From the NCBI GenBank assembly GCA_003427395.1, contig BFEA01000589.1:575214-626437 (forward strand): a stretch of DNA of 51,224 bases. Direction: 5' to 3'. The notes under the pieces were generated by a model that ran no database searches, was not told where the DNA came from, and was given only the letters and a program-made list of their open reading frames with translations. Every line of letters begins with the position of its first letter. Position 1 is the first letter of the stretch. Of this stretch, positions 1 through 10,469 are shown piece after piece. This stretch comes from Chara braunii (lineage: Eukaryota; Streptophyta; Charophyceae; Charales; Characeae). The position numbers and the translations under genes are program-made.

Positions 1-59
<59 letters not shown>
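1..59. repeat. poly(T) run
   Basis: The window opens with 59 consecutive T bases. This could be the complement of a poly(A) tail of a retroelement lying to the left, or simple-sequence expansion; the other side is not visible. Confidence 0.95.
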
Positions 60-71
60 CACGCATGCTTA

Positions 72-256
72 TGCCACGACCGAGGTGTCTAGGTCACACC
101 CGTGGTTGGGCCATGGCCGAGATATCTTGGCCATGCCCATGGCTGGACCATGGCCGAGATGTCTAGGCCACACTCGTGGCTGGGCCACGGCCGAGATGTC
201 TAGGCCACGCCCGTGGATGGGCCACGGCCGAGATGCCTACGCCACACCCCTGGGGA
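72..256. repeat. 37-bp tandem repeat with palindromic core
   Basis: About five tandem copies of a 37-bp unit; the CGAG/CGAGA block recurs at 81, 118, 155, 192 and 229, an exact spacing of 37. The unit contains the inverted repeat GCCACGCCCGTGGC and a second GGGCCACGGCC stretch, so each copy can fold. Because 37 is not a multiple of 3, the overlapping open frames here rotate through the same residues in different order and are not credible proteins. Confidence 0.9.
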
Positions 257-693
257 AACAAGCCGAAAACGGGAGGGCCTGCTACGGGTAACTACTCCCA
301 GGCCAGGTTCAATCCCCATTGGCCTCATGTAGGTGCCTGGGCAAGCTTGTTGTTCTACCAGCTAGAGATAACCCGTTGGCTTTCCAAGCCAGCACTGGCA
401 GGACCTTGGCCAAATATTGTTGGTTGCTATGCAACAATGATATTCGCCATTACAGAACGCTAATGTGGGGTTGGAGCGGGGTAGGGGGAGGTGCAAGTGG
501 CTGGCCAAAGATGCTCGGCACTAGCATCGCCGGTTTCCTCCGTTGGCAATGTCTGATCACCCTGCATCATCGTGATGAGGGGTTGATACAAGCCTTTCTC
601 TCGCACCACTGATGTGGTGCAAACCTTTTTTTTTATTTTATATATATATATATATTGCTCCAATATATTCGTTGGGAGCATCACGTGCTGGGA
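257..693. other. anonymous non-coding stretch
   Basis: I see no credible gene. It holds a sequence resembling a pol III B box (GGTTCAATCCC near 306) with no convincing A box at the usual distance, a T-run at about 626-633 and a short (TA)n tract at about 640-655. Confidence 0.5.
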
Positions 694-884
694 GGAATAC
701 ATAGATGATTGACAATTGGTGAAAATTTGGGATGATTGAGGATCATTTTGGATGATTTAGGATGTCAGAGTGGGTGATTGAGGTCATGAAATAAAGCTAG
801 ATGATGACTAATCAGAAAGATTGTCTACTCAACACTGAATAATGGGAATACATAGATGATTGGCAATTGGTGAAAATTTGGGAC
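694..884 (+). repeat. direct duplication of ~39 bp, 152 bp apart
   Basis: The stretch beginning GAATACATAGATGATTG at 694 recurs at 846 with one mismatch over about 39 bp (694-732 and 846-884). The spacer contains further short GATGATT-type repetition. Confidence 0.85.
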
Positions 885-888
885 TAGT

Positions 889-971
889 GACCCAAACCCA
901 CGCCCACTAGAAACCCAAACCCACGCCCACTAGTAACCCAAACCCACGACCACTAGTAAAGCAAACCTACG
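889..971 (+). repeat. ~22-bp tandem repeat (CCCAAACCCACG-type)
   Basis: Roughly four tandem copies of a 21-22 bp unit built on ACCCAAACCCACGCCCACTA, decaying toward the right (the last copy reads GCAAACCTACGTCCAT). It resembles telomere-like C/A-rich repeats only superficially; the unit is not a plant telomere heptamer. Confidence 0.8.
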
Positions 972-980
972 TCCATTTGC

Positions 981-1086
981 TGATCAGGATTCTGATATTA
1001 TCAGATCCTTGATTTCTGTTTGGCATTAGCTAATCTAGAATGCCAACCAGAAATCAAGGATCTGATAATATGAGAATCCTGATCAA
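981..1086. repeat. near-perfect 47-bp-arm inverted repeat (hairpin)
   Basis: Arms 981-1027 and 1040-1086 are reverse complements at about 45 of 47 positions and are separated by a spacer of about 11 bp. The outer ends read TGATCAGGATTCT and AGAATCCTGATCA. A transcript would form one long stem. It may be a very short MITE or the core of a fold-back element; I see no clear target duplication. Confidence 0.93.
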
Positions 1087-1089
1087 CAA

Positions 1090-1620
1090 AACTTTCTGAT
1101 GATGAAATTTGACGAGTACCCTGAGAAGATCACAAAGATGATGGATAATGACGACGACGCTGATGATTATTTCTTTCCACCCCTCCCCTTCTTCCATGTA
1201 TTCTCCTCCTCTCCCCTCATTTCCTCTTCTCCTCTCGCTGCCTCCGCTGAGCCCAACCCCTCTATCAGCATGAAGTTCCTATCAACCCCAACGAGAGAGA
1301 GAACCTCCCCATTCCCTTCTACCTTGAGATAACCAGTTCCCCCAAAAGGTATACCTCAAAGCTAACACTCTGACCTAATCTGCCTCCGTAAGGAGATAAT
1401 GCGCCCCCATACATATCTCCCAGCCCCAGCCCAGGTCAGCTCCCATCGTCTGTGTCTACTCCCTGGAGGGCAATTATCTCCCACCTTGTATTACCCCTGC
1501 GGAGTAGCGCTCCCTTCCTGACCAACCTACCTACCAACTAGACCATAGCCTATCTGGGAGATGAGAATATAACCACCAACACAAAGATAACTACTGATTG
1601 ATGAAAAAATGAATAAAGAA
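1090..1620. other. anonymous stretch, pyrimidine-rich
   Basis: Contains C/T-rich sequence around 1170-1330 and 1440-1500. The short open frame at 1099-1332 is low-complexity and I assign no function. Confidence 0.4.
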
Positions 1621-1624
1621 ACCG

Positions 1625-1625
<1 letters not shown>

Positions 1626-1662
<37 letters not shown>

Positions 1663-1680
1663 GATGATGATGATGATGAT

Positions 1681-1736
<56 letters not shown>

Positions 1737-1755
1737 GATGATGATTGATGATGAT

Positions 1756-1793
<38 letters not shown>

Positions 1794-1860
1794 GATGATG
1801 ATGATGATGATTGATGGTGATGATGATGATAATGATGATGATGATGATGATGATAAAGAT
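1626..1860 (+). repeat. (GAT)n microsatellite with interruptions
   Basis: About 230 bp of GAT/ATG triplets broken by single TTGATG interruptions. Triplet periodicity keeps all frames open, so long poly-His, poly-Ile and poly-Ser frames on the minus strand are artefacts. Confidence 0.97.
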
Positions 1861-2608
1861 TCAGATTGGTAGATGATGATGATGATGAAATAAAATTGGC
1901 GAAAAAAGTAAGGAACATCGGACTTGCGATGCCCTAATGACATCGGTGCGGAAGATTAACAACTCACTATTGCTGTAATGAAAATAGAAGATGAGGATGA
2001 TTACGATTTTTACAGAGAAGTCCGGATGATGATCATGAAGAAGATAAAAAGAAGATAAATAACATGGATGACGAATTAGAGAAGCCGATGATGATTACCA
2101 CCGGTAACCAAATGAGGATTACAAAAATGATGGTGTCCCTGATAAAAACCCCGCGCTGAAATCATAATGATGAAAATCTTGATGCTCTTGATGGATAACC
2201 TGCATAAGACAAAAAACAAACGAAAGCACATATATAGGTTGATGATAACCTCCTAGCCGCTCTCTTGATGATGCTCTCCCCGTGGCATTGTGATGATTCT
2301 TCAAGTAGGACCAACGTTTTCCGCACTTTGGTCTCCACGGGGCTGACTCCACTTTCCTCCACCGACATCTACTTTCGTCAACTCGCATCAGCTCTCCAGC
2401 CTCTTTAAAGGTCTTGGCTATGGAGTACTTCATGTGAAAAACACAGGGAAAATGTTCAAACAACAATTGCCGCTACCATTCTCCCTTTTCCTCGGTGCCT
2501 CAGGCCAGATGCCACGTCAGCCTGTGACGTAGTAATGACCTAGCGCCTCTAGATACCGCGCGTGCGTCAAGTGCTATCCCCCATCTAATTCACAACATCA
2601 CAACACCC
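1861..2608. other. anonymous stretch between two simple repeats
   Basis: GAT-rich sequence decays out to about 2100. The minus-strand open frame 2119-2466 (115 residues) has no recognisable domain or signal and is probably chance. Confidence 0.4.
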
Positions 2609-2882
2609 TTGCACCAGCGCCTCCCTCCCGTCAGCTGCCAGCACCGCGCCAAGTGTCAGCTAGCATCTTACTGGTCACCCCAAGCCAGTGCCTCGCCAGC
2701 TGCAAGTCACCAGCGGGTCCAGCGCCCCACCACTTACCTGTTGCCAGCGCCTCACCCCCCCGCCAACAGCCAGCGCCTCGCTGCACTCACACAGCCAGCG
2801 CCCCGCCACTCGCGAGAAGCCAGCGCCTTGCAACCTGCGAGAAGCCAGCGCCCCGCCACCTCCGACCAGTCAGCGCCTCTAA
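2609..2882 (+). repeat. 25-bp minisatellite (CAGCGCC-type)
   Basis: Around ten copies of a 25-bp unit starting CAGCGCCYCGCCAC; the last four are exactly 25 bp each and the earlier ones vary in length or are partial. Since 25 mod 3 is 1, all three forward frames read the same proline/alanine/serine/arginine-rich motif in rotation, which explains the overlapping open frames here. Confidence 0.88.
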
Positions 2883-3352
2883 ATTTCAAATTTTCATTCC
2901 ATCTTTAAAAATGTCATTTTAATTTTAAAAATTTCCGTCTTACTTGAAAACTTTTCTTCCAAGAATGGGGTATCCCTTCTTATTTGAACTGCATGCTAGA
3001 GATGGAATGAAAGTCTGGATGAGTTCATGAAATATTTTAATTGGACTGCCATTCTAAGTAAGGATTCTAGTAATAAATAGGTTAATCCAATCTAAATTAG
3101 ACAATATTTCTTGTAGTAGAATGAAAGTCTAATTGAAACATTTCATAAACTCGTTCAGACTTTCATTCCATCTTGAACAAATAGATGTAGTTGGAAGGTA
3201 AAACTCATATTTAGACGGAAACTTATCAAATTAAATTGAAAATTTTAGAATTGGACAAACATTGGAATGATAATTTATAAGTATGAAGGATTTTTTTTTT
3301 ATGGAATGTTTTTTCAACTTTCATTTCTTATGGGAATTTTTCTGTTGAATAA
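2883..3352. mobile_element. palindromic MITE, copy A (left end lost)
   Basis: An AT-rich sequence of about 470 bp that matches two other copies at 29428-29945 and 30011-30531. Its two halves are inverted copies of each other: GATGGAATGAAAGTCTG at about 3002 pairs with the reverse complement at about 3160, and the similarity extends outward on both sides. The right end reads GGGAATTTTTCTGTT. Compared with the other copies the left-most ~50 bp are missing and the CAGCGCC minisatellite abuts directly. No coding capacity. Confidence 0.85.
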
Positions 3353-3765
3353 TGCTGCTTTCTTATTTGTCAATGACTGCTGCGTGATGTGTCAGACTCA
3401 CACTGTGTGCGCCAGGGCGCAACCACCCGGGCCATGGGCTCAACTGTACAGCGCAACCCATGTTCCTGGAAAGAGCCAGAAGGCAGCTGAAGGCTCACGT
3501 TTCCTTGTAACCAACTGGCGTGCTGCAACTGTCCGAGTACCCACATATGGAAAAATGTCTGAAATAGGCCTCACGTGGATATTCAGGCCCACCTTCACTT
3601 AGGGCGGGCACAAGGCTTGCTGGGGCCCTCAGCCTAGAACACGTACGTGGCTGATAAGGGGCCTGCGAGGGCTCATTCCTCTCACCTTGGTCACTTAACG
3701 CGATCTATTCCATACACAAAATCAACAGTACAAGCCTAGCGTGCCAAACCTACCTAGTCTACCCT
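3353..3765. other. anonymous non-coding stretch
   Basis: No gene recognised. The open frame 3267-3602 starts inside the MITE and runs into unrelated sequence. Confidence 0.4.
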
Positions 3766-3874
3766 GGGCCAAGTCCCACTTGGTACCCAAATCCTCAACT
3801 TCTGACCCTAGATTACGGAGATCAACGGCCAGAAATGAAGAATCAGTGTATTACAGTAAGTGGGACTTGGGCCC
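3766..3874. mobile_element. small fold-back element, copy 1
   Basis: Terminal inverted repeats CCAAGTCCCACTT (about 3769) and AAGTGGGACTTGG (about 3859) bound a ~105-bp sequence whose interior (GACCCTAGATTACGGAGATCA) recurs in a second copy at 27832-27922. Size, inverted ends and dispersed copies fit a very short MITE. No target duplication is evident. Confidence 0.8.
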
Positions 3875-4400
3875 AAGAGTAACTCCCCAGTAATACTCTC
3901 TGCCTAAGTCGGCAGAATGGACCCTTGGTCCGCTAATTCTGGGACACTCTCCAAACCCCCCAACCCTTTACCTCCTACTGTGGATAAAACAATCGAGTGC
4001 TCCTTGTCTATTCCCCCATTCCCCTACCCTACTCTATCTAATAACGAACTGATGCCCCCCTCCCAACTTACCCTCTTTGTGAATCTTTTTTTTTTTTTTT
4101 TAACTACAGTATGTTCTTCTCTGAAATTATTTTTGCCTTTCACTACCTTCCTACCGCTACTCCTAAGACTATATAGAGGGGTCCCCTGCAAGCATAGGGC
4201 CTCGCAAGCGAGGTAAATCATCTTGCTCCCCGCCCCAACAGGGACAGTTAGAGATGGGGTGGGGCCCCCGGATAGCGTTCCGCCCGGAATCCCCGGTCGC
4301 AGAACTCTCCTTTGACCCAGAGGAGTCTCAAAGTGCAGATTACGGCCTGATGCAAGCAAGACATTATTTACCCTCTCAGTGAATCTACGTGCCGCCTGCC
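3875..4400. other. anonymous stretch with T-run
   Basis: C-rich sequence with a T15-type run at about 4087-4102. It may be an older part of the LINE relic to the right, but I could not identify a conserved motif. Confidence 0.35.
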
Positions 4401-4401
4401 G

Positions 4402-5300
4402 CGGCCAAAACTCAACCTAAAGGAGACGGTGAAGGAATGGTGGATGTCCCACGTGAACGTGGGGCGGGATGCTGTCAACGCCATTCGATGGTTCATGCAA
4501 GGCCACAAATGCTAAACCTGTAAAATTAGCCTCTTTGCAATGACAGCTTGAGCACCGCTGCCTCCCAACAAACTATTGGTTAATAGACCGGACATATTTG
4601 GAACAAAAGGGTTTGGCAGTGCCATGGTGCAAGTCATGCCTGGCCTCCTACCCCCACCGCAAGATTCCCGAGACCGCAGAACACATTTTCATGCAATGCC
4701 CTGTGGCAGTCCTTTCGTGGCGCTGGTGCAGTGGGACAGAGTCTGGAGACAGCTAGGCACTGAATCCTAGTGGCCTTGGGACTGCAGAGCATTCCTATGT
4801 GAAACCTGGTCCTCCCCCACGCACAACACATTTTAAGATAACATGTCTAAGACAGGGAGGAGGGCAATCATTTGGGCACTCTGGAGAAAACTGTGTATCC
4901 ACGGCATGGAAGGTGTCAGAATAGAGGGAGAAAAAGTTACTGAAATGATTAAACAATATTCCCAAAATGAACTCCAAGCACATTGGTTGAAGGTGAAATC
5001 ACAATTAGATAGTTTTCGCACTGAAGAGGACATATCTCAAGCTATCAATCAATTCTCAGGGGACTGGTTGGGGAATGAGCAAGAGGGTTGGATAGCCTAC
5101 ATTCGACGGGAAGAAGAGACCCCCCCAGAGCACAGCCAAGGTGAGCTAAGAAAAAATTACGCTCTTTGCTTCAAGAATTGGACTAGGACAGACCCTGCAA
5201 TATCGCTGTGGCCCTCCTTGGAATTCCCCGACCCCTTCCCACCCTATGGATGGTGGATCTGCATGGTGTGGAGCAGAATAACTTCAGGCAAAGGAAGTAG
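4402..5300 (+). pseudogene. LINE (non-LTR retrotransposon) relic, C-terminal RT-associated zinc-finger region
   Basis: Three pieces in + orientation look like the end of a non-LTR retrotransposon ORF2. First, about 4417-4513 reads KEWWMSHVNVGRDAVNAIRW, a pattern typical of the region upstream of the zinc finger. Second, frame 4544-4756 holds the zf-RVT signature: WCKSC (cysteines at 4628 and 4637), then ETAEHIFMQCP and a following tryptophan, i.e. CxxC...H...C. Third, frame 4843-5355 starts RRAIIWALWRKLCIHG, like the tryptophan-rich stretch after the zinc finger in plant LINEs. The pieces are separated by stop codons at 4514 and 4541 and by frameshifts, so the element is dead. The upstream RT catalytic domain and endonuclease are not seen here. 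Family identity is well supported; the clade is not. Confidence 0.78.
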
Positions 5301-5399
5301 TAGCTTTCAAGCAGCAGCAAGTCCAGCTCTTTTCCTCTCCACACAAGGGGATTAATGCTGGCGAGTTGGGAATGGTCTCTGATTAGAAAGGACAGGGAT

Positions 5400-6190
5400 G
5401 GTAAGTGGGGAGGGAGGGGGATGACACTTGGGGGACAGTTCGGGTAGAGTGGCAGCAAAGGAAGGGAGAAATTATTTATGGCGATTGATACAGGGCAAAG
5501 AGGCGTCCCCCTTTTTCTCAATAACTTGCACATTTAATCCTCCGGACACCGGAGTAATCAATGTCGGTAGGCCTTTTCTCAGTTACTTTCTCTGAGGGCA
5601 TCGTATATGGGACGCTGGACCCGACTTCCAGCAGGTGATGCTCCACACCAATAGATGGAGCCTCTCCCCGGGTGCTGGTGCTGTGCACTTCAACCAGCAC
5701 CACTAATGCTGTCGGGCCCCGTTTTAAAAAAAAAGTACTTGTCGGAGCTGCTGACAAAAAGGAGTTGACAGTTGGGACTGGGGCCAGTAAAAGGAGGGAG
5801 GAACTAGTTTGTAGCAGTAGGTATCTGGTGCGGGGTTCAGGGTGAAGAGGTTCCCCCTTCCCTCCAATATCCTTCTCAGTCAATCCCCTGGATCGTAGGG
5901 TAATCAATGCTGGCAAAAATCTCCCACAATTGTTTTTTCTGATGTACTCTAGATCTAGTTTCTAATGGGACGTTGGATCCGTTTGCCAGCAGGTGATGCT
6001 CCCCACCAATAGATGGAGCCTCTCCTTAGGGGCTAGTGGTGTCTGCTCTTATCAGCACCACTAACAATGGTGGGGCCATGTTTAAAAAAAACAAGACTTT
6101 GCATCTCGGAAAGTGATGAGGGAAGGGGGAGTGACACTTGAATAAAAGGAACGGAAGGAGGAGCGACACTTGAATAAAAGGAAGGGAACA
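5400..6190 (+). repeat. ~350-bp tandem repeat downstream of LINE relic
   Basis: Two diverged units (about 5430-5775 and 5776-6105) share AGCAGGTGATGCTCC followed by CACCAATAGATGGAGCCTCT at about 5630-5664 and 5990-6023, then a GCACCACTAA block, a short A-run, and upstream the GTAATCAATG block. A third, partial start follows at 6128-6190, where GACACTTGAATAAAAGGAA occurs twice 34 bp apart. Position right after the LINE coding relic suggests a repeated 3' untranslated region, but that is inference. Confidence 0.75.
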
Positions 6191-7690
6191 CTAAGGGAAC
6201 ACTAAGCAAATAACCAACGCTCGAACGGGTTAGTACAAGGTGAAAGAGCGTTGTGTGTTAGTTTGTGATGGCAACGTACGAGTTGGAATCGTCGGAGCAG
6301 TAACTTGCAGTGGATGATGGACGTCGAGATCAACCACAACCAGCTGAAGGAGTAGGGTGACGACGAGGAAGTGGTATAATCTCTTCACTTGCCATATCCA
6401 GTAGGTAGGGAGCAATAGCGTAGCCACGGAGCACTGGGTGTTAGATGAATGATTTAGGAGAGCTAGCCATAACTTAATGCATTGCCGCTGCAAGCACTGC
6501 TTTCTCTCCTCATTTGCTTCTATCTAATTGCATTATTCCTCTTAGCGCTCATTCCTAATATCGTAATTGGAGTAGCAGCAATCTGGCTTAGTAAGGAGCA
6601 GTCCATCTGGATGAAGCATGCCAGAGTCTCTTGCGCTGTTATAACCTTCATAATTCTTGTAAACTTCAGAAACCTCCAAAAGAAGCCAAAACAAAACCTA
6701 TCCGCCGCACTTCGTGTCGGCACACGGAAAAAAAAAATGAAGGCGTTCCCAAAAATATATTACCGACTCTGGTTCGGAACAGAAGAACTCAAAAAGTTTC
6801 TTCGAATTATCTTGCCATATATTCCTGTTCAAAGTATGCTAAGAAAAACGATGTTTTTCTTGGTAGAGGCAACTTCGTTGCACTTACATCCTTCACAATT
6901 CTTGTCGCTGCACTCACGCTATCGCCAACGCTTTCCTGCATCGCAGTCGGAGTTGGAATAACATTTGCAGCAATCACAGGAACGCTCGGAGCAAGAGTAC
7001 GAAGCAAAGGCGCGAAGCAACGGATTAAGCAACATGAAGCTTTCTCGCCACCTTAACTTTTCTAGCACTATTGGCACTACTACTATTTGTCCTAGCTTTG
7101 CCTGTCCCCACCCCCTCCTCGATCTCTCCTTTTTCTCTCCTTCCCTCTCCTCCTCCTCCTCCTCCCCTGTCGTCCTCCCCCTCCACCCATCTATCCTTTC
7201 ATTCCAAAGACCATGGAAGATGTTCCCTTTGATGATGCTCCGTGTGGCCGGAGCAGAAAAACGTTTTAAGGGATGGTCATTCCCTTCCTGCGGATCGGTC
7301 AGTTGTGCTCACGGTAACCTTAGGTGCCGAGTGGAGCTTCTGGAGGTGCATGATTTGATACGTGATACTTTTGTTCTCCCTCCTTTGTTCCTTTCTTTTT
7401 TTCGCTTGGATGAAGGATCGACGATAGTGGAAATAACTTCTCTTATGTTTGATCAATAATGAGAGTGATACCGAATTTCCCTTTTTTTGACACTTACCTT
7501 GGCTATAATCGTACAAGATAAGTGACTTTTTATTGCTTTTTTTGCTTCCTCTGTGGTATGCTTTCGTACTTGTTCGGGAACATCACCTGACTTCACCCAT
7601 TTTTATTTTTCTTGTTCCTCTACTCCTCGTACTATTTTTGTTTTTCTCCTCCCCATTTTTTTATCGACAAAAGTTCAGGAGAACGCTTGA
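6191..7690 (+). other. unassigned open frames with hydrophobic segments
   Basis: Frame 6482-6961 begins with a hydrophobic run (LLSLLICFYLIALFLLALI) followed by NIVIGVAAIWL, and the overlapping frame 6631-7056 contains a second hydrophobic stretch around TILVAALTLS and IAVGVGITFAAITGTL. They could be frameshifted pieces of one small membrane protein, but I recognise no family. Pyrimidine-rich sequence at 7130-7200 follows. Chance cannot be excluded, so I do not call a gene. Confidence 0.2.
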
Positions 7691-7699
7691 CATCCAAAG

Positions 7700-8480
7700 T
7701 ATGTGTACGACTTGTGAGCATCATCGCTCGTATTCACACCCCTCGGATCACAAGGCAACTTGCAATGAATATCTATGGAAAAATTTTAAATAGCGCTGTC
7801 TTGAGAAAAACGGTAGGGATAGGAATTGTTGTTTGAAATTTGAAAGAGAGTTGGGCACCCGGTTAATGAAAGTAACGGACGACCAACTTGTTCATATTAA
7901 TATTCCTTAACTCATAGAGGCACTCACGATTCAATGAGGCGCTTGCCTTATTTTTAATCATTGGAAATGGTCGACCACTTTGTTTACTAGGTTTCGTACT
8001 TCTTTGAAATTTCGCTTGTCTTGCCTTCCTATTTTTCGTTTGCTTCCCTCTCCCCATTCCTCTCTTCCTTCCTTCCCCTTCTATTTTCCTCATGTCCTTC
8101 GTTGGTTATTCTATAAAGTTTGGACATCCCCTAGCCATCCGAGAAACGTATATAACATGCGAACATCATCGCTCATGTTTATGCCCTCCAGATATCAGAC
8201 AATTGAACACGAAGTTTATTGCGCAATCATTTTGAAAAACTAGGAACGACACCGAGCATTTGAAGAATACAGATGGTGTATGAACGACCATCATCGTTCA
8301 GATCTATGTTCCAAGGATCTCAATTGAACTTCCGTCTGATAAAATGTTGATTCTCATCAAAGAACGTAAATGACCTGCAAGCATTACCACTCATATTCAT
8401 GCCCGTCGGATCGCGAGCGAACTCACGATGAATTCCCCTAAAACATAATAAGCACCGTCTTAGTAGAACGGTATTATGAC
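7700..8480 (+). repeat. four strongly diverged copies of a ~120-bp sequence
   Basis: Blocks at about 7706, 8142, 8276 and 8350 share the order GCATCATCGCTCRTRTT, a CCCTCGGAT-like block, then TTGCAATGAA or ACACGAAG. Similarity is partial and judged by eye. The hydrophobic and basic short frames here are not convincing genes. Confidence 0.45.
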
Positions 8481-10200
8481 TATTTTTATTATTTTTCTTA
8501 CTATTATTTTTGAAGCAGGGAAAAATACATGGCGCCCAATAAAACAAAAATTATGGACATTCATGATTCATCCCTTGGAAATTAAGACATGATCCTTTAA
8601 AAGAAACAATAGTTATCTTCTACCTTTTCGCATGAAAAAAACACTCAGCATTAAGGGAGCATGCCAATGGATAAGATCATATGCCCCCTAAATCTTAGGA
8701 ATACTTACGGTCGAAGGTGCATGAAATTGGATGAAGTTTATTTATTTATTTACTTATTTATTCATCTATTTATTTTCAATGTATACCCCCCTTGACATGA
8801 GAAGTGGACAAAAAATAAGAGCTCCTTGAGTCACCTTAGAACTGAACCCCTCCGCCCTAGAAACAACCCCTGAAGAGAAACAGACTAAGGGAACTTCAAG
8901 GCAATCGTATGCTGATTAAAAAACCTCCTGTTAATAATAAGTTTGCAATTATCATCCTTAGGAATCATTGGAAACGTATTCAATCGAGTTCCCTAGTCAC
9001 GTTGTTTCTGCCCTATGATTGTCACCCAAAGAATTGCCAACACAGTCAGTTGGAGCCCATATAGTATATTGTGTATGCTATCCATTGCTTTAGCACACAC
9101 TACAAACACACACATGGATTGGGTGTGACCCGCAACACTACTGCCGCGAGCTCCCGTTCGTCAGATTTTGGATTAATATCCACTGAAATAACAGTGTTGG
9201 CGGAGGATTATCATTCGGTGCAACCAGTGTGAGAACCGATTACGAGCAGGATTTGAGAAGGAATTGGTGTGTGTTGGCGGTCTGCATTGGTGAGGCCGTC
9301 ACGTACATTGGTCTTCAACTTCGATGTGCTCCTGTTGTATGAGTGTAGATAGGGTAGGCAGGTTGTGTAGGTTGGGCGCTGGGCTTCAGACAGGGGAGCG
9401 ACACTGAATACTATGTGGCCAGAGAGCATCAACACTGACATTCAAATTCATTGTATTGCTCGTATTTGAATGGTATCTTGGTGCGTTGTGCTCTGTGTTT
9501 GGAATATGACTATCTGGGTATCATAGCTGGTTCGATATCGTTGTTACAAGTGCAGCGACTTTGTTATTCAATGTGCTAACGAAGCTTCTACGCAACTGGC
9601 TTGGTTAGCCACTCTTCGGTAGAGGGGAGTGTGGCTGAAAGGCTATGGTGAGTGCGCGGGAGTTGTAGAGTCAACGGATGTATGTGGAGTGATGCGAGCA
9701 TGTTGACATTGCATTTTGGCTGAGGTGGCACTCCATTGCTTTGTGTCTGGTACGGAGGCTATGACTGGTCATTAAAATGCACGTCGGCTTAGTTGTTGAG
9801 AAATCTGTAATCGGGGGCAGCTATCTTCACGTATGTTGTTCCCTTACCTTATCTTCCCATCTCGATTTGTTATTACCGTGAGAAAGAGAGTTTGAGTTGA
9901 GAGTCCTCTCATTGGTCAGGAGTCCTGAGCGCTTCACCTTGAGAGTTGACATTCTTCCTAGTGGTGCATCTGGCAGGAGAGAGCGGTATCTCTAAAGTAC
10001 CCTGGACGAAGCACGGGTTGCGGTCATCATGCCAACCCACGGGGGTTTCATTGGGGTCTTGAGATGTCTTCCCACAAACACCAAGAATCTGATGGTTAGT
10101 GAAGCCAGCATCAACTGTCACACCCTCGAGGCTTGAGCAACAAAGCCTTAGACTTAGATGCAAAGTTGGGAAGGGCTTGACAAATAAATATAGATGGGAG
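8481..10200. other. anonymous non-coding stretch
   Basis: I see no gene, RNA or clear element. A TTTA-type simple tract lies at about 8738-8775. Both strands are closed by frequent stops. Confidence 0.5.
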
Positions 10201-10225
10201 GAAGAAAAATGTTCAACAAGAGTGG

Positions 10226-10468
10226 ATGAAAAAGGGTAATCGATTGATGATGGTTGATTCCGAAGGGAAGCATAAGGTGAGGGTTGGCTTGGAGCAAGAT
10301 GTGGGGAGGAACCGATATTTGCGAGGAGTTCATATCAACTGCGGCAAGTATGATCATCAACATTTTAAATGCAATAACGCAAAGGTGTCTCAGAAGGTTC
10401 CACCCAAAGATGATTTTGGGGAATCTTCCGCCCATGGTGGTGTTTCTACGACCACATTGTCTACCTAA
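10226..10468 (+). pseudogene. retrotransposon Gag zinc-knuckle relic
   Basis: An 80-residue frame contains VHINCGKYDHQHFKC at about 10328-10374. This fits the retroviral-type zinc knuckle C-x2-C-x4-H-x4-C except that the first cysteine is replaced by histidine. The flanks are basic and polar as in Gag nucleocapsid regions (VGRNRYLRG before, VSQKVPPKD after). It lies in the same orientation as the Ty3/gypsy pol relic but more than 5 kb upstream, so it is either a separate element or separated from it by insertions. Only this domain is recognisable; the rest of Gag is missing or decayed. Confidence 0.5.
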
Positions 10469-10469
10469 A

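Noticed and set aside
72-256. Possible CRISPR array (37-bp periodic repeats)
   Set aside because: The repeats are contiguous with no unique spacers, and the context is eukaryotic.
296-320. tRNA gene suggested by GGTTCAATCCC
   Set aside because: No A box or cloverleaf could be built around it.
889-971. Interstitial telomeric repeat
   Set aside because: The unit is about 22 bp and does not match the plant TTTAGGG or related telomere heptamers or hexamers in tandem.
1527-1943. Long minus-strand poly-His/Ile/Ser open frames
   Set aside because: Produced by the GAT microsatellite, which has no stop in any frame.
2609-2922. Three overlapping Pro/Ala-rich frames
   Set aside because: The 25-bp minisatellite rotates frame each unit, giving the same composition in all frames.
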